Shown here: positions 35,668 to 44,087 of the stretch, in pieces
How positions within the stretch are numbered: position 1 is the first letter of the stretch
Layout: each line of letters begins with the position of its first letter
NCBI RefSeq assembly: GCF_003610555.1
Contig: NZ_RAPQ01000012.1
Coordinates: 186,001 to 250,000, forward strand
DNA length: 64,000 nucleotides
Direction of reading: 5' to 3'
Source of the DNA: Marinifilum flexuosum
GTDB taxonomy: Bacteria > Bacteroidota > Bacteroidia > Bacteroidales > Marinifilaceae
The notes under the pieces: model-generated
The model's database searches: none
The model's input: the letters and a program-made list of their open reading frames with translations, nothing else
Told to the model about the DNA's origin: nothing
Program-made: the position numbers and the translations under genes

Positions 35668-35671
35668 GTAT

Positions 35672-35821
35672 TTACTTTTCTGATTGCTCTGTATAGTTGT
35701 CCAGACCTTGAAAGAATCCAGTTTTTACTTCTTTCCATTTTATCGCTATCCCAATTAAAAGGATAATCACAAAACTGATCAACATTTTTTCATTCTTATT
35801 CAGATCTTTCCACTTTCTCAT
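35672..35821 (-). CDS. Small single-span membrane protein (49 aa)
   Basis: ATG at 35821 to TAA at 35672 encodes 49 residues: a basic start (MRKWKDLNKNEK), a hydrophobic helix MLISFVIILLIGIAI at about 13-27, then a charged tail. It fits exactly between the acyl-CoA synthetase stop (11 bp away) and the six-span protein gene, filling the gap on the same strand. Not recognised. Coding is supported by context, by the clean N-in topology (positive-inside) and by the lack of any other gene in the gap; short length keeps confidence moderate. Confidence 0.6.
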   Translation of the reverse strand: MRKWKDLNKNEKMLISFVIILLIGIAIKWKEVKTGFFQGLDNYTEQSEK

Positions 35822-35832
35822 CGCAAATCGTT

Positions 35833-37893
35833 TTATTCTTTTTCTATTCTGATACGAGCATCAACAGCTGTAACCGCATCCTTATTACCCAATAGTGGAT
35901 TCAAGTCCATTTCAAAGATTTCTGGAGCAACTTTCATTAATGCTGCTACACGAGTTACCGCTTCAGCAAAACGTTTTTCATTTACTGGTTCCTGGCCTCT
36001 TACACCTTTGATAATTCCGTAAGAATTCAATCCTTGAATCATTTCATGAGCTTCCTCAGTTGAAATTGGAGCAAGAGATGCTTTTACATCTTTTAATACC
36101 TCGATAAAGATACCTCCCAAACCACACAATACCATGTGACCAAATTTTTCTTCACGCTTCGCACCAATGAATACCTCAGTACCGCTAAGCATTTGAGCCA
36201 ACATTACAGCATATGTATCTTTAATCTGCATCATTCTCTTGAATTCAGAACGAACAGTTTCTTCATCTTTCACATTCAAGGTTACACCACCCACATCTGA
36301 TTTGTGAACTGGCCCAACAACTTTCATCACCAATGGGAAGCCTATTTTCTTAGCCAAAGCAACGATTTCTTCTTCAGTATCAGCAACACCTTCTTGTGCA
36401 CGTGCAATTCCAGCAGCGTCTAACAAGTTGTGAATTTGTTCCGGGCTTAAATATCCGTTATCAGCCTCGTCAACAATCTTACGAATTCCTGCTACATCAA
36501 CATCTGGTAGAGCAATCTCTTCTGGTTGTGGTTTTGGTGTATTGTACACCTTAGCCAATGCGTTACCAAATACAACCTCATCAGGGAAGTTAATTCTACC
36601 TTTAGCCAGGAAGTGCTCAATCTCATCTTTCACATTAATTACCGATGGAAGAATTGGATAGATTGGCTTCTTACACTCTTTCATTTTCTCGTGTAAAAGA
36701 TCGTATACATCGTATACTGGGAATAATCCAGGGCTACCGAAAATCACAGCCATTGCATCGATGTTATCAAAATCATTTTCACAAGCATCAATGATATCAC
36801 CCAATTGTTGAGCAGTACCAGTTGCCAAGAAATCAATTGGATTTGCAACAGAAGAACCTGGATATAGTTTCTCTAATAAAGCATCAGCCTTAGGACCTTC
36901 GATATGAGGAACATCCAAACCATTATTTGAAAGGGAATCAGTCAACATTACTGCAGGGCCACCAGCGTGAGTGATTACAGCAACATTCTTGCCTTGCAAT
37001 TCAGGATGCATAAAAATTGATGCAACAGTTGCCAACTCTTCACGACCGCTACAACGAACGATACCAGCTTTTTTGAACAATGCATCAACAGCAACATCAG
37101 AACTAGCCAAAGCACCCGTGTGCGATGAAGCAGCACGGCTACCAGCTTCTGAACTACCCGATTTAATAGCAGCAATCTTACATCCTTTACGGATCAAAGA
37201 TGAAGCATGCTTCAATAGCATTTCAGGCTTATCAATATTTTCGATGTATAAAAGCTTTACCTTCGAACTTGTTTCTGGATCGAAGCTTTCATCCATGTAT
37301 TTCAAAATTTCTTCAACACCCATTTGTGCCGAGTTTCCTACCGAATAAACGCTAGAGAATGACAATCCCTTAGGAACACCAGACTCCATAATGAATACCG
37401 CAGTTGCACCAGATCCTGAAATAAAATCACAACCTTTAGGATCTAGAGATGGAATTGGAGTGGTGAAAACACCATTGTAGTTTGAGTTTAATACACCAAC
37501 ACAGTTAGGGCCAATTAATGAACCACCAACAGAATTTACTGTATCAACAATTTCTTGTTCTAGTTTAGCTCCCTCCTCATTTTCTTCGCTAAAACCAGCC
37601 GATAAAATAATAAATGCACGTGTATTTCTTTCTTCTGCTAAAAATTTAATGGTAGAAGGACAGAATTTAGCTGCAATTGCCAAAATCGCAAGATCTACAT
37701 TAGGCAGATCCTTAGGATCTTTAAATGATTTAACACCTTGTACTTCATCTAATTTAGGATTAGCTACGTACAAGTCTCCTTTAAAATCTCCATCAATAAG
37801 ATTCTTTAAAACCTTTCCTCCAGGCTTTTGCACATCGTCGGAACCACCAACTACAACTATACTTTGGGGGTTAAGTAATTGTTCGTTTATCAT
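35833..37893 (-). CDS. Acyl-CoA synthetase (ADP/NDP-forming), fused alpha-beta
   Basis: Converts acyl-CoA + ADP + Pi to acid + ATP, the energy-conserving step used by many archaea and some anaerobic bacteria. Order: CoA-binding Rossmann domain (NPQSIVVVGGSDDVQKPGGKV, start of protein), succinyl-CoA ligase-like domain with phospho-His region SGSGATAVFIMES and SHTGALASSD, then an ATP-grasp domain in the last 230 residues (GFPLVMKVVGPVHKSDVGGV). The longest frame begins at 37968, but a −7 element at 37927-37934 would lie downstream of that start; MINEQLLNPQ at 37893 matches the family N-terminus (686 aa). The acyl substrate (acetate, isovalerate, succinate, others) is not decided. Confidence 0.92.
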   Translation of the reverse strand: MINEQLLNPQSIVVVGGSDDVQKPGGKVLKNLIDGDFKGDLYVANPKLDEVQGVKSFKDPKDLPNVDLAILAIAAKFCPSTIKFLAEERNTRAFIILSAGFSEENEEGAKLEQEIVDTVNSVGGSLIGPNCVGVLNSNYNGVFTTPIPSLDPKGCDFISGSGATAVFIMESGVPKGLSFSSVYSVGNSAQMGVEEILKYMDESFDPETSSKVKLLYIENIDKPEMLLKHASSLIRKGCKIAAIKSGSSEAGSRAASSHTGALASSDVAVDALFKKAGIVRCSGREELATVASIFMHPELQGKNVAVITHAGGPAVMLTDSLSNNGLDVPHIEGPKADALLEKLYPGSSVANPIDFLATGTAQQLGDIIDACENDFDNIDAMAVIFGSPGLFPVYDVYDLLHEKMKECKKPIYPILPSVINVKDEIEHFLAKGRINFPDEVVFGNALAKVYNTPKPQPEEIALPDVDVAGIRKIVDEADNGYLSPEQIHNLLDAAGIARAQEGVADTEEEIVALAKKIGFPLVMKVVGPVHKSDVGGVTLNVKDEETVRSEFKRMMQIKDTYAVMLAQMLSGTEVFIGAKREEKFGHMVLCGLGGIFIEVLKDVKASLAPISTEEAHEMIQGLNSYGIIKGVRGQEPVNEKRFAEAVTRVAALMKVAPEIFEMDLNPLLGNKDAVTAVDARIRIEKE

Positions 37894-37926
37894 TTTTTCG
37901 TTGTTTATAATTTTGCGATTTTCCGA

Positions 37927-37934
37927 CAAATATA
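37927..37934 (-). promoter_or_regulatory. −7 promoter element of the acyl-CoA synthetase gene
   Basis: Minus-strand TATATTTG, 33 bp before the chosen ATG at 37893; it argues against the upstream in-frame ATG at 37968. Confidence 0.6.
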
Positions 37935-38131
37935 GTAATAATCTGCTCCTATTGAGCTGATTTATCAAACAATCCGTAAGTAAAATTCAGTTTTTCGCTT
38001 ATCAATATTGTTATTTAGAAGCATAGCTATCTTATTTCCACTCAAACGTTTTCGAACAACATCATATTCAGATTTAAGAGTATTTTATTCCAAATTGCAT
38101 CCAATGGTACAAAAAGCTAGAATTTTATAAG

Positions 38132-38139
38132 TATTTTTG
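38132..38139 (+). promoter_or_regulatory. −7 promoter element of hydE
   Basis: TATTTTTG fits TAnnTTTG and lies 27 bp before the ATG at 38167. It overlaps the in-frame TTG (38137), which is therefore unlikely to be a start codon. Confidence 0.6.
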
Positions 38140-38166
38140 TCGGAGAAACAACAGATACAAAATCAA

Positions 38167-39258
38167 ATGTCAAAAAGTATTCAACAGATCCTGGAGCAAG
38201 ACTCATTAACAAAAGAAAATATAATCCAATTATTAAAATCTACCGGAGAAGATGAGAAGGCATTGTTTGCCAAATCATCTGAAGTTAAGCTTAATTACAT
38301 TGGAAAAAATGTTCATTTCAGAGGATTGGTTGAATTCTCAAACATCTGTAAAAAGGATTGTTTGTACTGTGGCATTAGAGCAGGAAACAAAAATGTTGAC
38401 CGATACGACATTGCTGACGAAGAGATACTAAAAGCTGCAAAATTTGCTTACGATAACAACTATGGCTCGGTGGTTCTTCAGTCTGGTGAAAGATCGGACA
38501 AGGAATTTGTTGACAGAATTGAAAATCTGCTAAAGGAAATTAAAAAACTTAGCAACAACGAGCTTGGCATTACCATCTCGTTAGGTGAACAAAGCAAAGA
38601 AACCTACCAACGTTGGTATGATGCAGGAGCTCACCGATACTTACTAAGAATTGAATCGAGCAATCGTGAATTGTATGAGAAAATTCATCCCAAGAATGAC
38701 AATCATGCTCATGCAACAAGATTAAGTTGTCTGAAAGCTTTACAAAACATCGGCTATCAGACAGGTACTGGTGTAATGATTGGCATTCCATTTCAGACTT
38801 ATGAAGATTTGGCCAATGACTTGTTGTTCATGAAAGAATTTGACATCGATATGGTAGGAATGGGACCATTCATCGAGCATGATGAAACGCCATTGTATGA
38901 ATATCGCGATCAGTTAATGAGTTTGAATGATAGATTCAGATTAACTCTTAGAATGATTGCCGTTTTGCGCATTTTAATGAAAGACATCAACATTGCATCG
39001 GCAACAGCTCTGCAAGCAATTGATCCATTAGGGAGAGAAAAGGCCCTAAGAATTGGTGCCAACATAATCATGCCAAATATTACTCCAACCAACGAAAGAG
39101 CCAACTATTTGCTTTATCAGAACAAGCCTTGTATTGATGAAGGTGCGGATGACTGTACAAACTGCATGGAAGCCAGAATCAACATGGCCGATGGAGAAAT
39201 TGGCTACGGAGAATGGGGAGATTCAAGACACTATGCAAACAGAAGGAAGAATGTTTAG
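38167..39258 (+). CDS. hydE: [FeFe]-hydrogenase maturase HydE (radical SAM)
   Basis: Radical SAM enzyme needed for the azadithiolate/diiron part of the H-cluster. The cluster motif is CKKDCLYCGIR (CxxxCxxC); RYDIADEEIL and LQSGERSD follow, then ELGITISLGEQ, RIESSNRELYEKIHP, TGTGVMIGIPFQTYEDL and GMGPFIEHDETPL, all typical of HydE. A C-terminal auxiliary cluster appears possible from CIDEGADDCTNCMEARI. I start at the ATG 38167 (363 aa, family-sized) rather than the TTG at 38137, which lies in the promoter. It stands alone on the plus strand; hydG and the TM1266 homologue lie 5 kb on, and hydF is not in the window. Confidence 0.95.
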   Translation: MSKSIQQILEQDSLTKENIIQLLKSTGEDEKALFAKSSEVKLNYIGKNVHFRGLVEFSNICKKDCLYCGIRAGNKNVDRYDIADEEILKAAKFAYDNNYGSVVLQSGERSDKEFVDRIENLLKEIKKLSNNELGITISLGEQSKETYQRWYDAGAHRYLLRIESSNRELYEKIHPKNDNHAHATRLSCLKALQNIGYQTGTGVMIGIPFQTYEDLANDLLFMKEFDIDMVGMGPFIEHDETPLYEYRDQLMSLNDRFRLTLRMIAVLRILMKDINIASATALQAIDPLGREKALRIGANIIMPNITPTNERANYLLYQNKPCIDEGADDCTNCMEARINMADGEIGYGEWGDSRHYANRRKNV

Positions 39259-39289
39259 CTAATAAGAATTCCAATTCCAGAAATTCTAT

Positions 39290-39740
39290 ACACATTGATT
39301 GCCGTTCAATACACCCATAGAAATTTCCCTGGCACATTGCACGAGTGGCAATGTTGATTTTGAATTTAAAAAGCTGCGTTGATCGAGTGGAAAAACGCCT
39401 TTTTAAATTTACAGGGGCGTTGCCAGTTGAAAAAAATGAATTTTGAACTTAAAAACTGCATTTACAGTAAGGTAAAGCTACTTTTTAATTCCAAAACTAC
39501 GTTGCCGTTGAGAAAAAATACGATTTTGAATTCCAAATCCACGTTTCCATTTGAGAAATGTGGATTTTTAAATTCAAAAGGCCTCTTTCCACTCGATTAA
39601 TGCCTCTAAAAATTTCCAAATGGACGTTGCCACTCGATTAATGTATGATTTTGTCTTCAAAATTGGCATTACCACTCAAGCAATGTATCTAAAAAATTAC
39701 CAGGACCATTTTCATGCGACAATGAGTGAAATCATTACTT
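39290..39740. repeat. Degenerate 41-42 bp tandem repeat array, about 11 units
   Basis: This fills most of the 642-bp gap after hydE. Anchoring on a GTTGCC-like core, units begin near 39298, 39336, 39378, 39419, 39460, 39501, 39543, 39585, 39626, 39668 and 39709; after the first step (38) every step is 41 or 42. A rough consensus is GTTGCCACTYGAGWAATG, a variable stretch of 3-5 bases, then TTTTKAATTYCAAAA. Units differ strongly from each other, the core being best kept in those at 39419, 39501, 39626 and 39585. Mixed 41 and 42 steps break any reading frame, so it is not a coding repeat, and there are no unique spacers, so it is not CRISPR. The mean step of 41.4 bp is close to four helical turns. 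Confidence 0.75.
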
Positions 39741-39900
39741 TCTAATTCATATGGCAAAATATTAGCCAAATCTGAATAAAAACCTTAACAGATAAATAAC
39801 AAAAAACCAGGCTGTAGCACTGTATTAACACTTTCAATTCCTTCAAAAAAATTGTACCTTAAATGGCATTAGCAGATTTAGTTACATTTAAAGGAGTATT

Positions 39901-42900
39901 ATGAGATATTTTGTGGTGTTTTGCATGGTTCTTTGTTTGATTTTACTCCCCAATCATCATTCCAAAGCGCAACAGTATAGCTTCCAAAACTATTCCCTCG
40001 AGGAGGGATTACCTCAATCGGAAGTTTTTAGTTTAATTCAAGATAAAAAAGGCAATTTATGGCTGGGTACCAATGGTGGCGGCATTTCTCGCTTCAATGG
40101 TAAGGAGTTCATTTCTTACGATCGCCGTCATGGCTTGGCAGATAATAACATCAGGGCATTACATCAAGATTCCAAAGAAAACCTTTGGATAGGCACAAGT
40201 ATTGGCATCAGTAGTTTTAATGGTGTATCGTTTAAAAACTATGGGATAAATGATAATGTTCCCAATGCGGTTTATTTTGCCATTTTTGAAGATAAAAAAG
40301 GTCGAATTTGGGCCATGGGAAATGATCAGAACAACAGACAACTCATTTACCGGGAAAAAGGCCAGTTTAAAGATTTTATAAAGGAGCACAAAGATGTTTT
40401 AAACAGAACACAGATAAGAACCATTCTCATGGATAATGAAGGAACCATTTATATCATTACCATTGATGGTTTATTCGAATTTAAAGATGAAGTCCTTTCT
40501 AGATCGCCACTTAATGATCTTCCTGAATTTGAAGGGCAAGTTGTAGTTCCTGCATTAATGGATGACAAGAATCAATTGTGGTTTTCAAATTTCATTCCGA
40601 ATTATGGCTTTGTTTTCTATAAAATGCTTGATGGGAAACCACAAAAAATTGATCTTCCAAACAATGTTACGCCTCAAAATATTGGCTCAGTAACACTGGA
40701 TTCCAATAATCGTTTGTGGATTAGTGTTTTTGGAACTGGAGTTTTGCTTATTGATGAAAAGTACAGCAAAATAATTGATGCAAGTCGTGGTTTGATTAAT
40801 CCATTTATCAACAACATTGTTGAAGACAGGGAAGGAAATATATGGATGACCACAAGTGGGAATGGTTTGATTAAGTATGGCAATAATAAATTCCTATCCA
40901 TCGATTTCACCAATGATGTTGGAGGCAATATTGTTCGAGCAATTATGCAAGATTCTAAAAACAATTATTGGTTCAGCATATCAGGAAAAGGAATCGTTCA
41001 GTACAAACGAAACGAACGAAAATCCTATACTCCCACTGACCATGCTGGTCTTTTAAACATTCGCGATTTTCACGAGCTACCCAATGGTAATATTTTAATG
41101 GCTGGCTTCAATGGTTTAATCGAATTTAATGGCTCAAGATTTCGAGAAGTATCGCAACGCTATGGATTGCCAGTTGGAACAGGCATTATAGATATTCTCG
41201 AAAAAGATGGAGAAATGTGGTTCACGACCCAAGGTTTTGGTGTGATACACTATAATAAAGCTGGCCTTAGAACTCAAATCACAACAGAAAGTCATGGTTT
41301 AAAAACCGATCAAATCACCAATGTTTTCGTAGATTCAAAAGGTCGTGCATGGTTCTCTCACTTCCAAGGATTAAGCATGTTCGATAAAGATACCGTAATC
41401 AACTTTGATGAAACCAATGGTTTAAATTACAAGTGGGTGATGCAAGTTACTGAAGATACCAATGGTAACATTTGGGCGGCTACTTTTAGCGGTGGAATTA
41501 ACAAATGGGATGGAAACAAATGGAGCTACATCACCGCTGAGGACGGTTTGAGTTCTGACATTACATACTCCATCCTTACCGATAGAAATGGAACCATTTG
41601 GGTTGGTGCACAAAGTGGTGTCGATAAAATAAACTACAATGATACCAGTGCAGTAGAAAACATCAGGCACTACAACAAATTTGACGGTTTTGTAGGAGTT
41701 GAGAACAATGGTTCTTGTAACTATATCGACAAAAAGGGAAATCTTTGGTTTGGAACGATTAATGGCGCCATGATGTTTAGCCCAACCAAAGATGTTATTA
41801 ACCCAAATCCGCCAATTATTCAATTAACTGACATTAAATTATTCTTCCGGAAAGTAAATTGGAGAGATGAAAAGTACAGCAAATGCATGTGTGGTGTTAA
41901 CCCTTGGTTCCCGTTGCCACAGGATCTCAACCTAACACATGATATGCATCATCTCACCTTTAAATTTGAGGCATTAAGCTATAAAGCACCCGAGAAAGTA
42001 AAATACAAATGGAAATTGGAAGGCCTGGATCAGGAATGGTCACCAATAAGTGATAAAAGTGAAGCCATCTACTCCAGAATTCCGCCCGGAGAATACACTT
42101 TTAAAATAATGGCTTCAAATAGTGATGGAAAATGGACTTCATCTCCTTATGAATATCATTTTAAAATTAGACCTCCATGGTATCAGACATGGTGGGCAAT
42201 TACTCTTGAGATTTTAGTTTTAGCTCTTGTAGTTTACCTGATTATGAGAGCACGAATTCGGAATATTCAACAGAAAAGAATCGAGCTTGAAAAATTAGTT
42301 ACTGAAAAAACAAAAGAAGTTCGTGAGCAAAAGTTCGAAATCGAGGCTCAAAACAAAGTTCTCGCAGAACAGAAAGATGAAATTAGTGAACAAGCTCAAA
42401 ACCTTCAGAAATCCTATATTAACCTGATTCATTTAAATGATATTGGCAAGGTAATTACCGCCAATTTATCTGTTGAAAGTATCATTGATACGGTATACGA
42501 ATCGGTAAATGAATTAATGGATGCAGCCATTTTTGGAATTGGAATCTATCAGAAAGAAAGTAATAGTTTGGTGTTCCCAAGAATTAAAGAAGATGGAACA
42601 AATCTGGACTCGGTTGAATTCGCAATGGAAGACGATACCAGGTTGGCAATTTACTGCTATAAAGAACAAAAAGATGTATTCATTAAAGATTTACAGAAAG
42701 AGTATCGCAAATACATCACCAAAATTATTCCTATTGAGAAATCCGGAACTCCAAAATCTGTAATTTACCTTCCGCTTAAGGTGAAAAATAAAACAATTGG
42801 GGTAATTACAGTACAAAGCTTCAAGACCAATGCTTACCAAAACTATCATTTGTCTTTATTACAAAACATTGCAGTGTATGCAAGTATAGCAGTGGAAAAT

Positions 42901-43698
42901 GCACAATCGTATCGAAAGATTGAAGCTCAAAGTAAAACATTACAAAAGGCCAACAAGGATATCAGAAGACAAAAAGAAGAAATACAAATTAAGAATGCGG
43001 AACTAACAGAATTGAACCATGAAAAGAACCATCTTATTGGGATCATTGCTCATGATTTAAAGAATCCTCTGACTTCAACAATATCAATCACCGAATACTT
43101 TAAGGATAAGATGGCTTCTGAGAATAACTCAGAGGATCTTGAAAATGTTTCATTCATGCTAAAAGCGCTGCAAAGAATGAATCAAATGATTTCAAAGATT
43201 CTGGACATAGGCGTAATTGAGTCAAAATCAATCAATCTTCAACTCGAAAAAACCAATTTAAAGAAGTTGATTGAAATGGTGAATTTGAATTTTAAAGATC
43301 ATTTGCTACAAAAACAATTAAATCTGCAGCTTGATGTGAATGACACATATGCAATGGTAGATCCTAATTACATGACGCAAGTTTATGAAAATTTGGTTTC
43401 CAATGCCATTAAGTTTTCACCAAACAACAAGAACATTCACATTAAAATTTGGGAAGAAGGCGATAAAATCAGATCCTTGGTTAGCGACGAAGGTCCAGGT
43501 ATTTCAGCCGAAGATCAAGGCAAATTATTTGGTAAGTTTCAAGTATTAAGCTCAAGACCTACTGGAGGAGAAAAATCAACCGGATTAGGTTTATCCATTG
43601 TAAAGAAATATGTGGAAGCAATGAAAGGAAAAGTTTGGTGCGAAAGTGAACCTGGAAAAGGAGCGAACTTTTATATTGATTTGGAAAAAGCCATCTAA
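39901..43698 (+). CDS. Periplasmic beta-propeller sensor histidine kinase with GAF domain
   Basis: A 1265-aa one-span kinase. Order: signal peptide (1-24); a two-component-regulator-type propeller (about 30-640) with many LWLGTNGGGISRFNG-like repeats; a Y_Y_Y domain (about 690-765, ending in KIRPPWYQTWWA); a membrane helix at about 768-790; a coiled coil; a GAF domain (about 855-1005); a second coiled coil; and HisKA with H in IIAHDLKNPLT. The HATPase domain has NLVSNAIKFS, DEGPGIS and GLGLSIVKKY. Unlike hybrid two-component systems of this type it has no receiver and no AraC domain, so it must signal to a separate response regulator not found here. Its C-terminus and stop are part of a 46-bp palindrome. 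Confidence 0.93.
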   Translation: MRYFVVFCMVLCLILLPNHHSKAQQYSFQNYSLEEGLPQSEVFSLIQDKKGNLWLGTNGGGISRFNGKEFISYDRRHGLADNNIRALHQDSKENLWIGTSIGISSFNGVSFKNYGINDNVPNAVYFAIFEDKKGRIWAMGNDQNNRQLIYREKGQFKDFIKEHKDVLNRTQIRTILMDNEGTIYIITIDGLFEFKDEVLSRSPLNDLPEFEGQVVVPALMDDKNQLWFSNFIPNYGFVFYKMLDGKPQKIDLPNNVTPQNIGSVTLDSNNRLWISVFGTGVLLIDEKYSKIIDASRGLINPFINNIVEDREGNIWMTTSGNGLIKYGNNKFLSIDFTNDVGGNIVRAIMQDSKNNYWFSISGKGIVQYKRNERKSYTPTDHAGLLNIRDFHELPNGNILMAGFNGLIEFNGSRFREVSQRYGLPVGTGIIDILEKDGEMWFTTQGFGVIHYNKAGLRTQITTESHGLKTDQITNVFVDSKGRAWFSHFQGLSMFDKDTVINFDETNGLNYKWVMQVTEDTNGNIWAATFSGGINKWDGNKWSYITAEDGLSSDITYSILTDRNGTIWVGAQSGVDKINYNDTSAVENIRHYNKFDGFVGVENNGSCNYIDKKGNLWFGTINGAMMFSPTKDVINPNPPIIQLTDIKLFFRKVNWRDEKYSKCMCGVNPWFPLPQDLNLTHDMHHLTFKFEALSYKAPEKVKYKWKLEGLDQEWSPISDKSEAIYSRIPPGEYTFKIMASNSDGKWTSSPYEYHFKIRPPWYQTWWAITLEILVLALVVYLIMRARIRNIQQKRIELEKLVTEKTKEVREQKFEIEAQNKVLAEQKDEISEQAQNLQKSYINLIHLNDIGKVITANLSVESIIDTVYESVNELMDAAIFGIGIYQKESNSLVFPRIKEDGTNLDSVEFAMEDDTRLAIYCYKEQKDVFIKDLQKEYRKYITKIIPIEKSGTPKSVIYLPLKVKNKTIGVITVQSFKTNAYQNYHLSLLQNIAVYASIAVENAQSYRKIEAQSKTLQKANKDIRRQKEEIQIKNAELTELNHEKNHLIGIIAHDLKNPLTSTISITEYFKDKMASENNSEDLENVSFMLKALQRMNQMISKILDIGVIESKSINLQLEKTNLKKLIEMVNLNFKDHLLQKQLNLQLDVNDTYAMVDPNYMTQVYENLVSNAIKFSPNNKNIHIKIWEEGDKIRSLVSDEGPGISAEDQGKLFGKFQVLSSRPTGGEKSTGLGLSIVKKYVEAMKGKVWCESEPGKGANFYIDLEKAI

Positions 43699-43738
43699 AA
43701 GAAAATGTCCGACAATTGTCGGACATTTTCTTTTAGAT
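43693..43738. terminator. 46-bp perfect palindromic bidirectional terminator
   Basis: Twenty-three-bp perfect arms centred between 43715 and 43716, with arms read as ATCTAAAAGAAAATGTCCGA and onward. It includes the TAA of the sensor kinase on one side and reaches the first base of the opposite gene's stop codon on the other; T-rich ends occur on both strands. Confidence 0.95.
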
Positions 43739-44001
43739 TAAGGTTCAAAAAACATGTGTTGAATCTCAACACCTTCAATTGCGTAAATTTCTTTTTCGAA
43801 CCGATCCATATCTTTTTCTGAGCCAATTACCTGAATTAAGATCAGACCATAAGGGTGACTTTCTGCATGCTCAACCTCATAAATACCTAACCTGGTTTTT
43901 ATCGAGTTAACATATCGAGCCAGAATTTCTTGAACACAACCTTCTTCTTTATCCTTATCCCGGATAAGAATCCCAAAAATTCGAATTGTTGATTTAATCA
44001 T
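43738..44001 (-). CDS. TM1266-type iron-only hydrogenase system regulator
   Basis: An 87-aa ACT/ferredoxin-like fold protein: a first strand (STIRIFGILIRDKD), a helix (VQEILARYVNSIKTRLGI), then GLILIQVIGSEKDMDRFEKEIYAIEGVEIQHMFF. This matches the family called putative iron-only hydrogenase system regulator, found near hyd maturation genes. It lacks a DNA-binding motif, so its mode of action is unclear. It follows hydG by 86 bp on the same strand, which supports co-transcription and a role in [FeFe]-hydrogenase expression or assembly. Confidence 0.85.
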   Translation of the reverse strand: MIKSTIRIFGILIRDKDKEEGCVQEILARYVNSIKTRLGIYEVEHAESHPYGLILIQVIGSEKDMDRFEKEIYAIEGVEIQHMFFEP

Positions 44002-44087
44002 CGTTACTGAATTTTGAATTAGAGAATAGTGCCTTAATAAGTTACGAAAAAAGCACTAGTTTATAAACTCAAAACCCAATGAAACAA

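Noticed and set aside
37893-37968. An upstream start for the acyl-CoA synthetase at 37968
   Set aside because: A −7 element lies at 37927-37934, downstream of it, and the extra 25 residues do not fit the family N-terminus.
39379-39600. A 73-aa ORF with a 14-residue repeat (NSKTTLPLRKN-like, NSKSTFPFEKC-like) inside the 41-42 bp array
   Set aside because: The repeat arises because some steps are exactly 42 bp (14 codons); other steps are 41 bp, so the frame is not kept across the array. No leader or family match.
39290-39740. A CRISPR array after hydE
   Set aside because: There are no unique spacers between identical repeats, the units are contiguous and diverged, and no cas genes are present.
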